A stretch of DNA of 9,373 nucleotides from Candidatus Latescibacteria bacterium 4484_107. Lineage in GTDB: Bacteria; Latescibacterota; 4484-107. The position numbers and the translations under genes were made by a program. Positions 1 to 5,632 of this stretch are shown here, one piece after another. Below the pieces are notes generated by a model. It saw nothing but the letters and a program-made list of their open reading frames with translations, did no database searches and was not told the origin of the DNA. Within the stretch, counting starts at the first letter, position 1. Each line of letters opens with the position of its first letter. The stretch lies in contig MVCQ01000035.1 of the NCBI GenBank assembly GCA_002059205.1, positions 1 to 9,373 on the forward strand. Reading direction: 5' to 3'.

Positions 1-722
1 AAGAACGCATCCCAGTCCACCAACCCGTGTCCCGGAGCGAGGTGCGAATCCCGATCCCCGGCATTGTCCGCCAAATGAAACGCGGCAAGACGCGGCGCCA
101 TCACCTCAAAGAAGGAACCGACTCCCTCCGGCCCGCCCGCCATCAGCGCATGCCCCGTGTCGAGACAAAACCGGAGACTCGGATGCCCAAACTCGGCAAC
201 GAATCGCTCGAAATGCCTGAGCCGCGAACCGAACCGTCCCCCATCCAGACCGGGAGGCATATTTTCCAGTGCGAAGAGGACTCCGTTAGATTCGGCCACC
301 GGCAGAAGCTCCTTCAGACTCCGCCCGAGCTGGCGCAGAAAAGGATCGAGTCCCTCCACATCCACGCTGCTCCGATTCGTCGAAGGATGCTGGACGGCGA
401 TCCGCACCTTCAGCGCCGGCATCCGCTCTAACCAAAAGCGCGTTCGCTCCACAGCCCGGCGGCGCTCCGTCTCGTAAAAGTTGGCCAGGTCATCCTGAGC
501 GCCAAACGGCAGATGGAACGAATCTATCTGAACACCGGCTTCCGCGTAGTCTTGCTCCAAACCTTCCAGTTGCTCAAGGGCTTTCCCTTCAAATTGAAAG
601 GGATGCATTTCCACAGAGTGAACTCCTGCCGCCTGACAGGCGGAACGAATCGCGTCATGGTGGCTTTCAAAAACATGCGAGCCCAAAGACCAATACCAGG
701 ACCAGGGTCGTTGTGGTGTCAT
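1..722 (-). CDS. Sugar phosphate isomerase/epimerase, xylose-isomerase-like TIM barrel (partial, C-terminus beyond window)
   Basis: Translating the minus strand from the ATG at 722 gives an open frame of 240 residues that runs off the window edge. The start MTPQRPWSW is preceded by GGAAAGGAG seven bases upstream, a good ribosome site. Family signs are the strand-end metal-binding motifs: ALEN with Glu153, LDTGH with Asp188 and His191, FHLADN with His216, then HLAPGHG followed by VDW. This order matches the AP-endonuclease-2/xylose-isomerase-like barrel (Pfam AP_endonuc_2), whose members isomerise or epimerise free or phosphorylated sugars using a divalent metal. It is cytoplasmic, with no signal peptide. 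It lies 73 bases downstream of the oxidoreductase stop codon, so co-transcription is likely; such pairs are common in inositol or sugar catabolism. Substrate cannot be told. The last barrel strand and the C-terminal helix are missing only because the window ends. Confidence 0.88.
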   Translation of the reverse strand, partial: MTPQRPWSWYWSLGSHVFESHHDAIRSACQAAGVHSVEMHPFQFEGKALEQLEGLEQDYAEAGVQIDSFHLPFGAQDDLANFYETERRRAVERTRFWLERMPALKVRIAVQHPSTNRSSVDVEGLDPFLRQLGRSLKELLPVAESNGVLFALENMPPGLDGGRFGSRLRHFERFVAEFGHPSLRFCLDTGHALMAGGPEGVGSFFEVMAPRLAAFHLADNAGDRDSHLAPGHGLVDWDAF

Positions 723-780
723 CAAAATGCTCCTTTCCAAAAGCAGGCAAAGATAAGAACAGGTAAAGGCAGAGAGAAAA

Positions 781-815
781 CTCACCACTCACCACTCACC
801 ACTCACCACTCACCA
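781..815. repeat. Five perfect tandem copies of the heptamer CTCACCA (TGGTGAG on the minus strand)
   Basis: Five uninterrupted 7-bp units fill 781-815. The array overlaps the 3' end of the oxidoreductase gene: its last residues (VSGEW) and its TGA stop are written in repeat units. A related pyrimidine-rich word, TCTCTGCCT, lies next to it on the minus strand (775-767) and recurs at 5536-5544 and 5548-5556 on the plus strand. It has no spacers, so it is not a CRISPR. Confidence 0.95.
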
Positions 816-1866
816 ATGAGATCTCCCGTCCATTCGATGCAAGAATGGCATCTATCACCTCCAGCGTCCGAATTCCGTCTTCCGCGTGTATGGACGGCGT
901 TGTTCCCCGCCGGATAGCCTCGTAAATCACAGCGATGTTACGCTGATGGCTCATCCCATAGCAGGCTTTTCCAAGCCCTGCGAAGCCATCTTCCGGAAAG
1001 ACCGGCGCGTCCGGTTCAAGCGTCTGTTCAAGAATTCGATTGCCATCAACGACCACCCGGTGTGGATTTGCGCCATCCGTGGCCAGAGCGATGCGAATGG
1101 AATCCGAGGGATCGCCGCACGTAGTTACGAAAAACTTTGCTTCCGCGCCCTGGTCAAAGCGCAACCATCCCGAAAGCGTATCGGCCACCTCGATGTCCGG
1201 ATGGATATCCTTGCGCGTCTTCGCCGTCGCACACACCGCGACCACGGGACGTTGGACCAGCCAGAGGACCAAATCCAACGTGTGATAAGCTTGATTGGTC
1301 AATGCGCCCCCCCGCGCGCATGCCTCCCGGCCGCGCCAGCCGTCGTGCTCTGCGTAGTAGTCATTCCCTCTGAACCAATCCACCACGAAATCCGAGCGCA
1401 CCAGCCCATCTAATTGTCCCGAGGTGATCCGATCCTTTATCCAGCGTTTTTCGGGATTGAACCGGTTCTGGCTGATCAACCCAAACGTAACTCCATTCGC
1501 GCGACAGGCATCGTGCATCCGCCGAGCCTCCGTGGCGTCCAGCGCCATCGGCTTCTCACAAATCACGTGCTTCCCGCGTTCGGCCGCCGCAATACACGCC
1601 GGCGCATGGAGATGATGCGGAAGGCAAATATGCACCACGTCCACGTCCGGATCGTTTATCAACGCATCGAAATGTCCGTATCGGGCCGTGCCGTTCGGCA
1701 CCTGAGCGCGCCGTTCGGCATCGAGGTCTGCTACCGCAACAATCCTCGCCCCATCTAATGGTTTTACGCCGTCATCCGACGAACCCATGACGGAGGCCAA
1801 ATGTACCGGACCGATGCTCCCAAATCCCATAATACCGCCTCGCAAGACGGAAGTTCCTGTGCTCAT
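796..1866 (-). CDS. Gfo/Idh/MocA family NAD(P)-dependent oxidoreductase
   Basis: This 356-residue protein has the two-domain layout of the family, at normal length. The N-terminal Rossmann fold carries GFGSIG at residues 14-19 for dinucleotide binding. CEKPMA (103-108) supplies the conserved Lys105 of the EKP motif. The C-terminal alpha/beta domain carries GGALTNQAYHTLD (186-198), with His195 and Asp198 at the usual catalytic positions. Family members oxidise or reduce sugars, inositols and related polyols in the cytoplasm; substrate is not predictable here. The start at 1866 has GAGGA five bases upstream. It follows the URO-D gene after a 193-bp gap that holds a hairpin and a repeat array, and it precedes the isomerase by 73 bp. 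The odd feature is the C-terminus: the last codons and the TGA stop fall inside a TGGTGAG heptamer array, so the original end of the gene has probably been overwritten. Confidence 0.93.
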   Translation of the reverse strand: MSTGTSVLRGGIMGFGSIGPVHLASVMGSSDDGVKPLDGARIVAVADLDAERRAQVPNGTARYGHFDALINDPDVDVVHICLPHHLHAPACIAAAERGKHVICEKPMALDATEARRMHDACRANGVTFGLISQNRFNPEKRWIKDRITSGQLDGLVRSDFVVDWFRGNDYYAEHDGWRGREACARGGALTNQAYHTLDLVLWLVQRPVVAVCATAKTRKDIHPDIEVADTLSGWLRFDQGAEAKFFVTTCGDPSDSIRIALATDGANPHRVVVDGNRILEQTLEPDAPVFPEDGFAGLGKACYGMSHQRNIAVIYEAIRRGTTPSIHAEDGIRTLEVIDAILASNGREISLVSGEW

Positions 1867-1910
1867 TTGTTCCTCATGATCTCATAAGTGATTGATTTCC
1901 GAAATGCTCT

Positions 1911-1947
1911 TCAGATGTGACGGAGTCCACCTCCGTCACATTCCTGA
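1911..1947. repeat. Strong hairpin: perfect 11-bp inverted repeat with extended base
   Basis: TGTGACGGAG (1916-1925) and CTCCGTCACA (1931-1940) are perfect reverse complements around the 5-base loop TCCAC, and A1915 pairs with T1941. After a two-base bulge, TCAG (1911-1914) pairs with CTGA (1944-1947). On the minus strand no T-run follows, so it is a weak candidate for an intrinsic terminator. It could be a REP-like element, an mRNA stabiliser or an attenuator ahead of the oxidoreductase gene, 45 bases from its start codon. A half copy of the arm, GGACGGAGT, recurs at 1972-1980. Confidence 0.75.
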
Positions 1948-2004
1948 GAAAACGCAAACTCATGAAAGTGGGACGGAGTAAAAGTGAGAACAATCGGTCG
2001 TGGT

Positions 2005-2059
2005 ATCTCACGCTCTCACTTTCCCTTTTTCTCACGTTCCCATTCTCTCACGCTCTCAC
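2005..2059 (-). repeat. Degenerate octamer array, consensus GTGAGAGC, starting directly after the URO-D stop codon
   Basis: Reading the minus strand from the base after the TAA stop (2062-2060), the sequence divides into seven units: GTGAGAGC, GTGAGAGA, ATGGAAC, GTGAGAAA, AAGGGAAA, GTGAGAGC, GTGAGATA. Five of the seven begin GTGAGA. An inverted copy, AAAGTGAGA at 1982-1990 on the plus strand, pairs with TCTCACTTT at 2015-2023. This could fold the end of the array into a 9-bp stem with a 24-base loop, which might act as a weak terminator for the URO-D transcript. Confidence 0.8.
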
Positions 2060-3148
2060 TTACTCCTCATACACCCCATACTTGTGCGCCGCCCGCACCA
2101 TCGCGATGTAGTTCTCCGACTTGCACCCTGGATGGATCGAATTGGACGAGCTGATAATGTATCCTCCTCCCGGAGCTGCCTTCTCAATCGTCTCTCTAAC
2201 CGCCTCTTCTACTTCTTCTTCCGTACCGAAAGGAAGCAAATTACGGCAATCTATGTTTCCTAAAAGGCAAGCCCTTCCGGTCAGATGCGCTTTGACCTCC
2301 GCAATGTCCATACACTGAGGCTGAATCGGGTGGAAGCCATCGAAGCCGACCTCCACGAAATCGTCTAAGATCGGCCACACATTTCCGTCCGAGTGCTTGA
2401 CGATTTTAACTCCCTTTCGATGCGCGTGCTCCACGAGTTCCCGGTGATACGGTTTGAGATACTCCCGATAATGCGCGGGAGATATGATGAGGTTCTCCTC
2501 CCCCGCCAGATCTCCGGGCAGGATAATCACGTCTGCGCCGACTTCGACCGCCATGGAGATCGCCGCCATGCCAAAATCCGTGGCCACGCGCGCCATCTCG
2601 TGCGCCAGTTCCGGATCCAGCGCATAGTCCATCAGCAGATGCTGCATCCCTCCGCGCCGACGCCAACTCACCTTGAAGGGATCGGTGATGCAGACGAAAT
2701 GCGCCTTCTCCTTCCCCACCTTCCCGATGAGATGCTGGACCCCCGCAAAGTCCGACCGCTCGACCATGGAGGCCATGTCGAATCCCTCCAGATCCGAGCG
2801 CTCCTTAATCGGCCCCTCGATGGGAAGCGGTTCGCCGTGTTCACTCAAAGAATACACGGTGCCGAATTTATCCCGGCAGCGCCCCTCGCCGATGGACTCC
2901 ATACCGATGGAGAAATTGGAGCACGTCGCATCCAGCCCCAACACCTCGACCACGAGCGCATACAGGTCCAAAATTTCATCGCGCTCCTCGCCGAATTTAT
3001 CTTCCCCGGCTTTCACATCCACCGCTTCCGGCCTCAGAATGTTGGCCAAATCCACAATTTTCGGCTCGTTGATGTACAGCTCGAACACCGGAACCCGGTC
3101 GGACTGCCGGACGTTTAACGCAGTTAAAATGCGTTCTCTGGAGTTCAT
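2060..3148 (-). CDS. Uroporphyrinogen decarboxylase-fold protein (MtaA/CmuA-like), copy 1
   Basis: This 362-residue protein belongs to the URO-D superfamily, but to the branch related to cobalamin-dependent methyltransferases rather than to HemE. The N-terminus has the typical NSRERILTALN...DRVP motif. Late barrel motifs are KHSDGN (251-256), FHPIQP (272-277), LLGNID (295-300), GGGYI (327-331) and PGCKSEN (340-346). MtaA-type enzymes bind zinc with a His-x-Cys pair and a distal Cys. Here His252 is kept, but Asp254 stands where the first Cys belongs; Cys342 sits near the distal Cys position. The true substrate is unknown; methyl transfer is an inference. The start at 3148 has GAGGAG ten bases upstream. 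It lies 31 bp after the DUF1284-like gene, so the two are probably in one operon, and it is a paralogue of the protein at 3642-4700. Confidence 0.88.
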   Translation of the reverse strand: MNSRERILTALNVRQSDRVPVFELYINEPKIVDLANILRPEAVDVKAGEDKFGEERDEILDLYALVVEVLGLDATCSNFSIGMESIGEGRCRDKFGTVYSLSEHGEPLPIEGPIKERSDLEGFDMASMVERSDFAGVQHLIGKVGKEKAHFVCITDPFKVSWRRRGGMQHLLMDYALDPELAHEMARVATDFGMAAISMAVEVGADVIILPGDLAGEENLIISPAHYREYLKPYHRELVEHAHRKGVKIVKHSDGNVWPILDDFVEVGFDGFHPIQPQCMDIAEVKAHLTGRACLLGNIDCRNLLPFGTEEEVEEAVRETIEKAAPGGGYIISSSNSIHPGCKSENYIAMVRAAHKYGVYEE

Positions 3149-3179
3149 GGCGATGCTTCTCCTCGCTAAGAATGGAGTG

Positions 3180-3575
3180 CTATGGCTCTAACGTAAGCTT
3201 TAGTTTTGGGACGCGGAGCATCAAATCTGCGTTTCCCGAGGCCGTCAATCGCTCTCCCTGCTTCAGCCCCAACCGCTCAAACCACCGAAGATCAATGCGC
3301 TCGTTCCACGCCCCTTTGGAAGACGGCGCCTCGGGACGAAAGCTGGTGTCAATGGTATCCACGCACACGCCGTCCTGATTCTTCCTGCATGGCGCACAGA
3401 TGTCGTCCATCCCTAGCGCCAACTCCAATGGGACCGTCCGGTCGGACAGAATGCGTTCGGAAACCGTGTGGACCGCGTGGCCGTATGGACTCGGCTCGAA
3501 CGTCCGCTGTCCCCCGCCGAAGGAGGTGATGATGTCCAGAAAGTGGTGCGGCTTGATCCGAATGAGGGTCTGCAT
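3180..3575 (-). CDS. Small Cys-rich protein resembling DUF1284
   Basis: This 131-residue cytoplasmic protein begins MQTLIRIKPHHFLDI, and the RIKPHH box (6-11) resembles the R-P-H-H-L start of DUF1284 proteins. The centre, DDICAPCRKNQDGVC (57-71), gives a C-x2-C-x7-C pattern (Cys60, Cys63, Cys71), again as in DUF1284, and suggests a bound metal or iron-sulfur centre. The function of that family is unknown and I do not assign one. The usual Cys just after the HH pair is absent here (Asp14). It sits between two URO-D-fold paralogues, 66 bp after one and 31 bp before the other. That suggests a service role, for example metal or electron supply, but this is inference from position only. GGAG lies ten bases upstream of the ATG inside a small palindrome. 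Confidence 0.7.
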   Translation of the reverse strand: MQTLIRIKPHHFLDIITSFGGGQRTFEPSPYGHAVHTVSERILSDRTVPLELALGMDDICAPCRKNQDGVCVDTIDTSFRPEAPSSKGAWNERIDLRWFERLGLKQGERLTASGNADLMLRVPKLKLTLEP

Positions 3576-3576
3576 G

Positions 3577-3589
3577 GGAGAATTTCTCC
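3577..3589 (-). promoter_or_regulatory. Ribosome-binding site inside a 13-bp palindrome upstream of the DUF1284-like gene
   Basis: GGAGAATTTCTCC is a perfect inverted repeat of 6-bp arms around T3583. The GGAG of one arm (minus strand, 3589-3586) is the only Shine-Dalgarno candidate, ten bases from the ATG at 3575. Pairing would hide it, but the one-base centre does not allow a normal hairpin loop. A dimeric protein site on DNA is the other reading. Confidence 0.4.
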
Positions 3590-3597
3590 ATTAGAAA

Positions 3598-3630
3598 AGA
3601 TTTCCAACGTCTCGAAAACTTTGGAAATCT
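3598..3630 (-). terminator. Candidate attenuator or weak terminator between the first URO-D gene and the DUF1284-like gene
   Basis: AGATTTCCAA (3598-3607) and TTGGAAATCT (3621-3630) are perfect 10-bp inverted repeats separated by 13 bases. In the direction of transcription the stem is followed by TTTTC, as in a rho-independent terminator, though the stem is AT-rich and the loop long. It starts 11 bases after the stop codon at 3642 and may reduce read-through into the next gene. Confidence 0.45.
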
Positions 3631-3641
3631 GCATTTCGTTC

Positions 3642-4700
3642 TCACGTCCACCCCAGCTCGTACCCCGTCTCATACATCGCCACAATATTCTCCGGCGGAC
3701 TGACCGCCTGGATGTTGTGGCACGGAGCAAGGATGTACCCGCCGCCCTCGCCCAGAATACGAAGATCGTTCGCCACCTCCTGCCGAACCTCCTCCACCGA
3801 ACCGAACGCCAGCGTATATTGATTGTCCACGCCTCCGTGAAACACGATCTGATCCCCGAAATCCCGTTGAAGCCCCTCGATTTCCATTCCCTTGCAACGC
3901 CATTGAATCGGATTCAACACATCGATCCCCGTCTCGATCATATCCGGCAGGATTTTCCGAACCGCGCCGTCGGTGTGATGAAACACATACGCCCCGGCCT
4001 CGTGGGCCAGATCCATCATCCGCTTCATCCGCGGCAGAAAAAATTCCCGAATTTGCTCCGGCGAGTACATCAAATCCTCCTGCCCTCCCAAATCCTCCGC
4101 CACGTACGTGATCATCACCTGGCCCGGAATCTGCTCGTAGATCCGCCGCGTGCTCTCGTAGCACAGATCAAACAACTTGTCGAGACAGAAATGCACCATA
4201 TCCGGTTGGAGGATTAAATCCATAAAAGCCTGCTCCTGACCGCGCAGATTCTTGTAGGTCAGGAACGGCTCCGAGCCGCCGCCACGGATGGGAAACTCCT
4301 CCTTTCCCACAATCTGATCGCGGATCCCGGAATAATCCCACCAGTCCGCACTGGGCCACGTGTAGTTCCGCTCGATCTCATCTAACGTCTCGTACTCCGC
4401 CAGCGGATGATATACGCACTCCGAGTAAGAGCCGGTTCCGTAATCCACCTGCCTGCTACGACATCCAAACACATCCGTATCCTTGGGCAGCGCAGGACCC
4501 ACGTATTCCGGCCCCACGGAGACTGGCCGATCCATGTGTAAACGTTCAGCCAAGGCTTGCTCGTCCGCACACCTTAGATGCTTCATCAGCTTCGCCGTAG
4601 CCTCCTCCGTGGCCCAATAATCCATCGGCACCCGATCCGGCTGCTCGCGATTCAGCACCGCCAGCCAGCGTTCTCGCGGGGTCATCGTTTCCTTCGGCAT
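3642..4700 (-). CDS. Uroporphyrinogen decarboxylase-fold protein (MtaA/CmuA-like), copy 2
   Basis: The frame is open back to 4811, but the start is placed at 4700 (MPKETMTPRERW). AAGGAGGAG lies there just upstream, and TPRERWLAVLNREQPDRVP is the normal N-terminus of this family; the product is 352 residues. Late motifs match the paralogue at 2060-3148: HHTDGA (241-246), LNPIQW (262-267), HGGVDNQ (288-294), GGGYI (319-323), PCHNI (326-330) and PPEN (335-338). As in the paralogue, Asp244 replaces the first Cys of the MtaA-type His-x-Cys zinc pair, while His242 and the distal Cys327 remain. A full classical zinc site is therefore not present. The reaction is unknown; the family includes corrinoid methyltransferases and uroporphyrinogen decarboxylase. 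It is probably driven by the promoter at 5063-5091 and leads the group of genes down to position 1. Confidence 0.88.
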   Translation of the reverse strand: MPKETMTPRERWLAVLNREQPDRVPMDYWATEEATAKLMKHLRCADEQALAERLHMDRPVSVGPEYVGPALPKDTDVFGCRSRQVDYGTGSYSECVYHPLAEYETLDEIERNYTWPSADWWDYSGIRDQIVGKEEFPIRGGGSEPFLTYKNLRGQEQAFMDLILQPDMVHFCLDKLFDLCYESTRRIYEQIPGQVMITYVAEDLGGQEDLMYSPEQIREFFLPRMKRMMDLAHEAGAYVFHHTDGAVRKILPDMIETGIDVLNPIQWRCKGMEIEGLQRDFGDQIVFHGGVDNQYTLAFGSVEEVRQEVANDLRILGEGGGYILAPCHNIQAVSPPENIVAMYETGYELGWT

Positions 4701-4785
4701 ACTCTCCTCCTTGTAAAATTTGGGGGTCAGGGAACAACCCTGCATGCTATACCGCGCACCCTCATGCCATGTTGAGAAACAGCAT

Positions 4786-4846
4786 GAAGTACACCGCAAG
4801 GGCATTGTCAAATCAGGCTCTTCTCACGATATTGACGAAGTACACC
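4786..4846 (-). promoter_or_regulatory. 10-bp direct repeat GGTGTACTTC beside a TTGACA box, upstream of URO-D copy 2
   Basis: GAAGTACACC occurs at 4786-4795 and again at 4837-4846, with starts 51 bp apart, about five helical turns. A perfect -35 word TTGACA (minus strand, 4811-4806) lies between them. With a 16-bp spacer its -10 would be the poor CTTCAT (4789-4784), overlapping the first repeat. The arrangement looks like paired operators around a weak promoter. A small hairpin, CATGTTG/CAGCATG (4768-4786), adjoins the first copy. Confidence 0.35.
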
Positions 4847-4919
4847 CTATGTTGTAATCATGAAAAAACCGGTTTGACAAATTGCAGGTAGCCCCATCGT
4901 CTCAGATTTCAAAACGCTT

Positions 4920-4988
4920 TCGGTGATTGGCGGCTCTTTGATTTCACCGATGACACGGATCCCTTCCTCCCATCCCGCTCTGATGGGA
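4920..4988 (-). other. Hairpin-rich part of the long leader upstream of URO-D copy 2
   Basis: Two perfect 7-bp inverted repeats lie in the untranslated region: TCGGTGA/TCACCGA (4920-4926, 4944-4950) and TCCCATC/GATGGGA (4968-4974, 4982-4988). The minus-strand word ATCCGTGTCATCGGTG, and ACTGAT-like words at about 5000-5040, resemble degenerate dispersed repeats. This may therefore be repeat debris rather than a regulatory RNA. No known riboswitch was recognised in 4701-5062, and no gene. Confidence 0.35.
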
Positions 4989-5062
4989 GTGCGGTAGGGT
5001 GGATTAGTGGTCATCAGTCCATATCAGTGTTATCAATGATTCGGCATTCCGCCACAAGCCGA

Positions 5063-5091
5063 AATATACTTCATAAGGGTGCAAACGTCAA
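5063..5091 (-). promoter_or_regulatory. Sigma70-like promoter facing URO-D copy 2
   Basis: On the minus strand, TTGACG (5091-5086) and TATATT (5068-5063) are separated by exactly 17 bp, each matching consensus at five of six positions. It is the best promoter match I found in the window. Transcription would start near 5056 and give a leader of about 355 bases before the ATG at 4700. Confidence 0.6.
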
Positions 5092-5229
5092 CGTGTTTTT
5101 CGCCCCAAAAATAAAAAATCCCACAGAAATAAGCTCATCGCCACATTTCAGTAGGATTTCCTTTTCCGTGGGCGAAACATCCTCAAAAAACCCGAAAGAA
5201 CGCAAAGCACTTCAATCCTTCGCCTGAGG

Positions 5230-5421
5230 CTAAGAGGTTAAAAGCACGAAATCCTCCCGCGCCAACTCGTGGGCGTAGTGGTTGGGCACTTGGGTCGGAT
5301 CCGGATCAAAGTTTGGGTACGACCAGACCGGCGGATAGAGGACGCCTTCCTGATCCTGCTTCCATTTGGGCACGCCGATAAACGTCCAATTCGCTTCGTT
5401 GGCTATGAGCGTGGTGCTCAA
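5230..5421 (-). pseudogene. N-terminal fragment of an unrecognised protein, truncated
   Basis: A TTG start (5421-5419) opens a 63-codon frame that stops at 5230. The peptide is protein-like rather than random: it contains GVPKWKQDQEGVLYPP, WSYPNFDPDP and HELAREDFVLLTS. The last segment resembles the first strands of LamG-like or 3-keto-disaccharide hydrolase (DUF1080-type) domains, but this is a weak impression. Such proteins are several hundred residues long, so the rest is missing. The break is followed at once by unrelated sequence containing CGCAAAG (5201-5207). The start lies two codons after the stop of the sialidase remnant, in the same frame, the spacing expected for two translationally coupled genes. 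This therefore appears to be the preserved junction of a lost operon. Confidence 0.5.
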
Positions 5422-5424
5422 TCC

Positions 5425-5527
5425 TTACGAATTCTCCACCGGCAACTCCCAGATCACACCCTCAACAATCGTGCTGAGATAATCCTCCGGGTCGGTGATA
5501 CGCCGTGATGATCCTGCCGTCGGAGCA
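5425..5527 (-). pseudogene. C-terminal remnant of a sialidase-like (BNR/Asp-box) protein, frameshifted
   Basis: The minus strand encodes SDGRIITAYH in one frame (5524-5495), then TDPEDYLSTIVEGVIWELPVENS and a TAA stop (5427-5425) in another. Together they read like the end of an exo-alpha-sialidase, where a DGRI.T.Y strand is followed by a short tail ending in an I-W-E-L-P-type strand. The frame changes near 5494-5497. Only about 33 residues remain, and upstream the sequence turns into TCTCTGCCT/CTTTGCG repeats. The family call rests on pattern memory and could be wrong; the frameshift and truncation are visible directly. Confidence 0.45.
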
Positions 5528-5535
5528 TTGTGTGG

Positions 5536-5599
5536 TCTCTGCCTCTATCTCTGCCTGTCTTTTCTTTGCGACCTCAGCGCCTCCTTCGCGGTCTTTGCG
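5536..5599. repeat. Degenerate repeat patch: TCTCTGCCT twice and CTTTGCG twice
   Basis: TCTCTGCCT occurs at 5536-5544 and 5548-5556, and CTTTGCG at 5564-5570 and 5593-5599. The reverse complement CGCAAAG appears at 5201-5207, so CTTTGCG-type words flank the gene-junction fragment (5230-5527) in opposite orientations. CTTTGCG-rich patches are known as dispersed low-complexity repeats in several bacterial groups. The patch ends 34 bases short of the amidohydrolase stop codon at 5633. Confidence 0.55.
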
Positions 5600-5632
5600 G
5601 TTAAAGGAACTTTGTAACCCCTTCTACCCATT

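Noticed and set aside
781..815. CRISPR-like array
   Set aside because: Units are 7 bp and directly adjacent, with no spacers and no cas genes nearby.
3468..4217. Long plus-strand open frames opposite the genes (also 2393-3118, 5900-6568, 8143-8865)
   Set aside because: They are antisense to well-supported genes, rich in His, Arg and Pro as expected from the codon bias of the opposite strand, and show no family motif.
4701..4811. N-terminal extension of URO-D copy 2 to the ATG at 4811
   Set aside because: The extra 37 residues are Cys-rich and unlike the family, while the ATG at 4700 has an AAGGAGGAG site and the family's normal start.
4874..4902. Plus-strand TTGACA as a promoter
   Set aside because: No -10-like sequence lies 16-18 bp downstream and no plus-strand gene follows.
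5071..5205. 44-codon minus-strand frame with a TTG start (contains EDVSPTEKEILLKCGDEL)
   Set aside because: It looks somewhat protein-like, but it is short, lacks a ribosome site and runs through the promoter at 5063-5091. It may be another gene remnant, but no family could be named.
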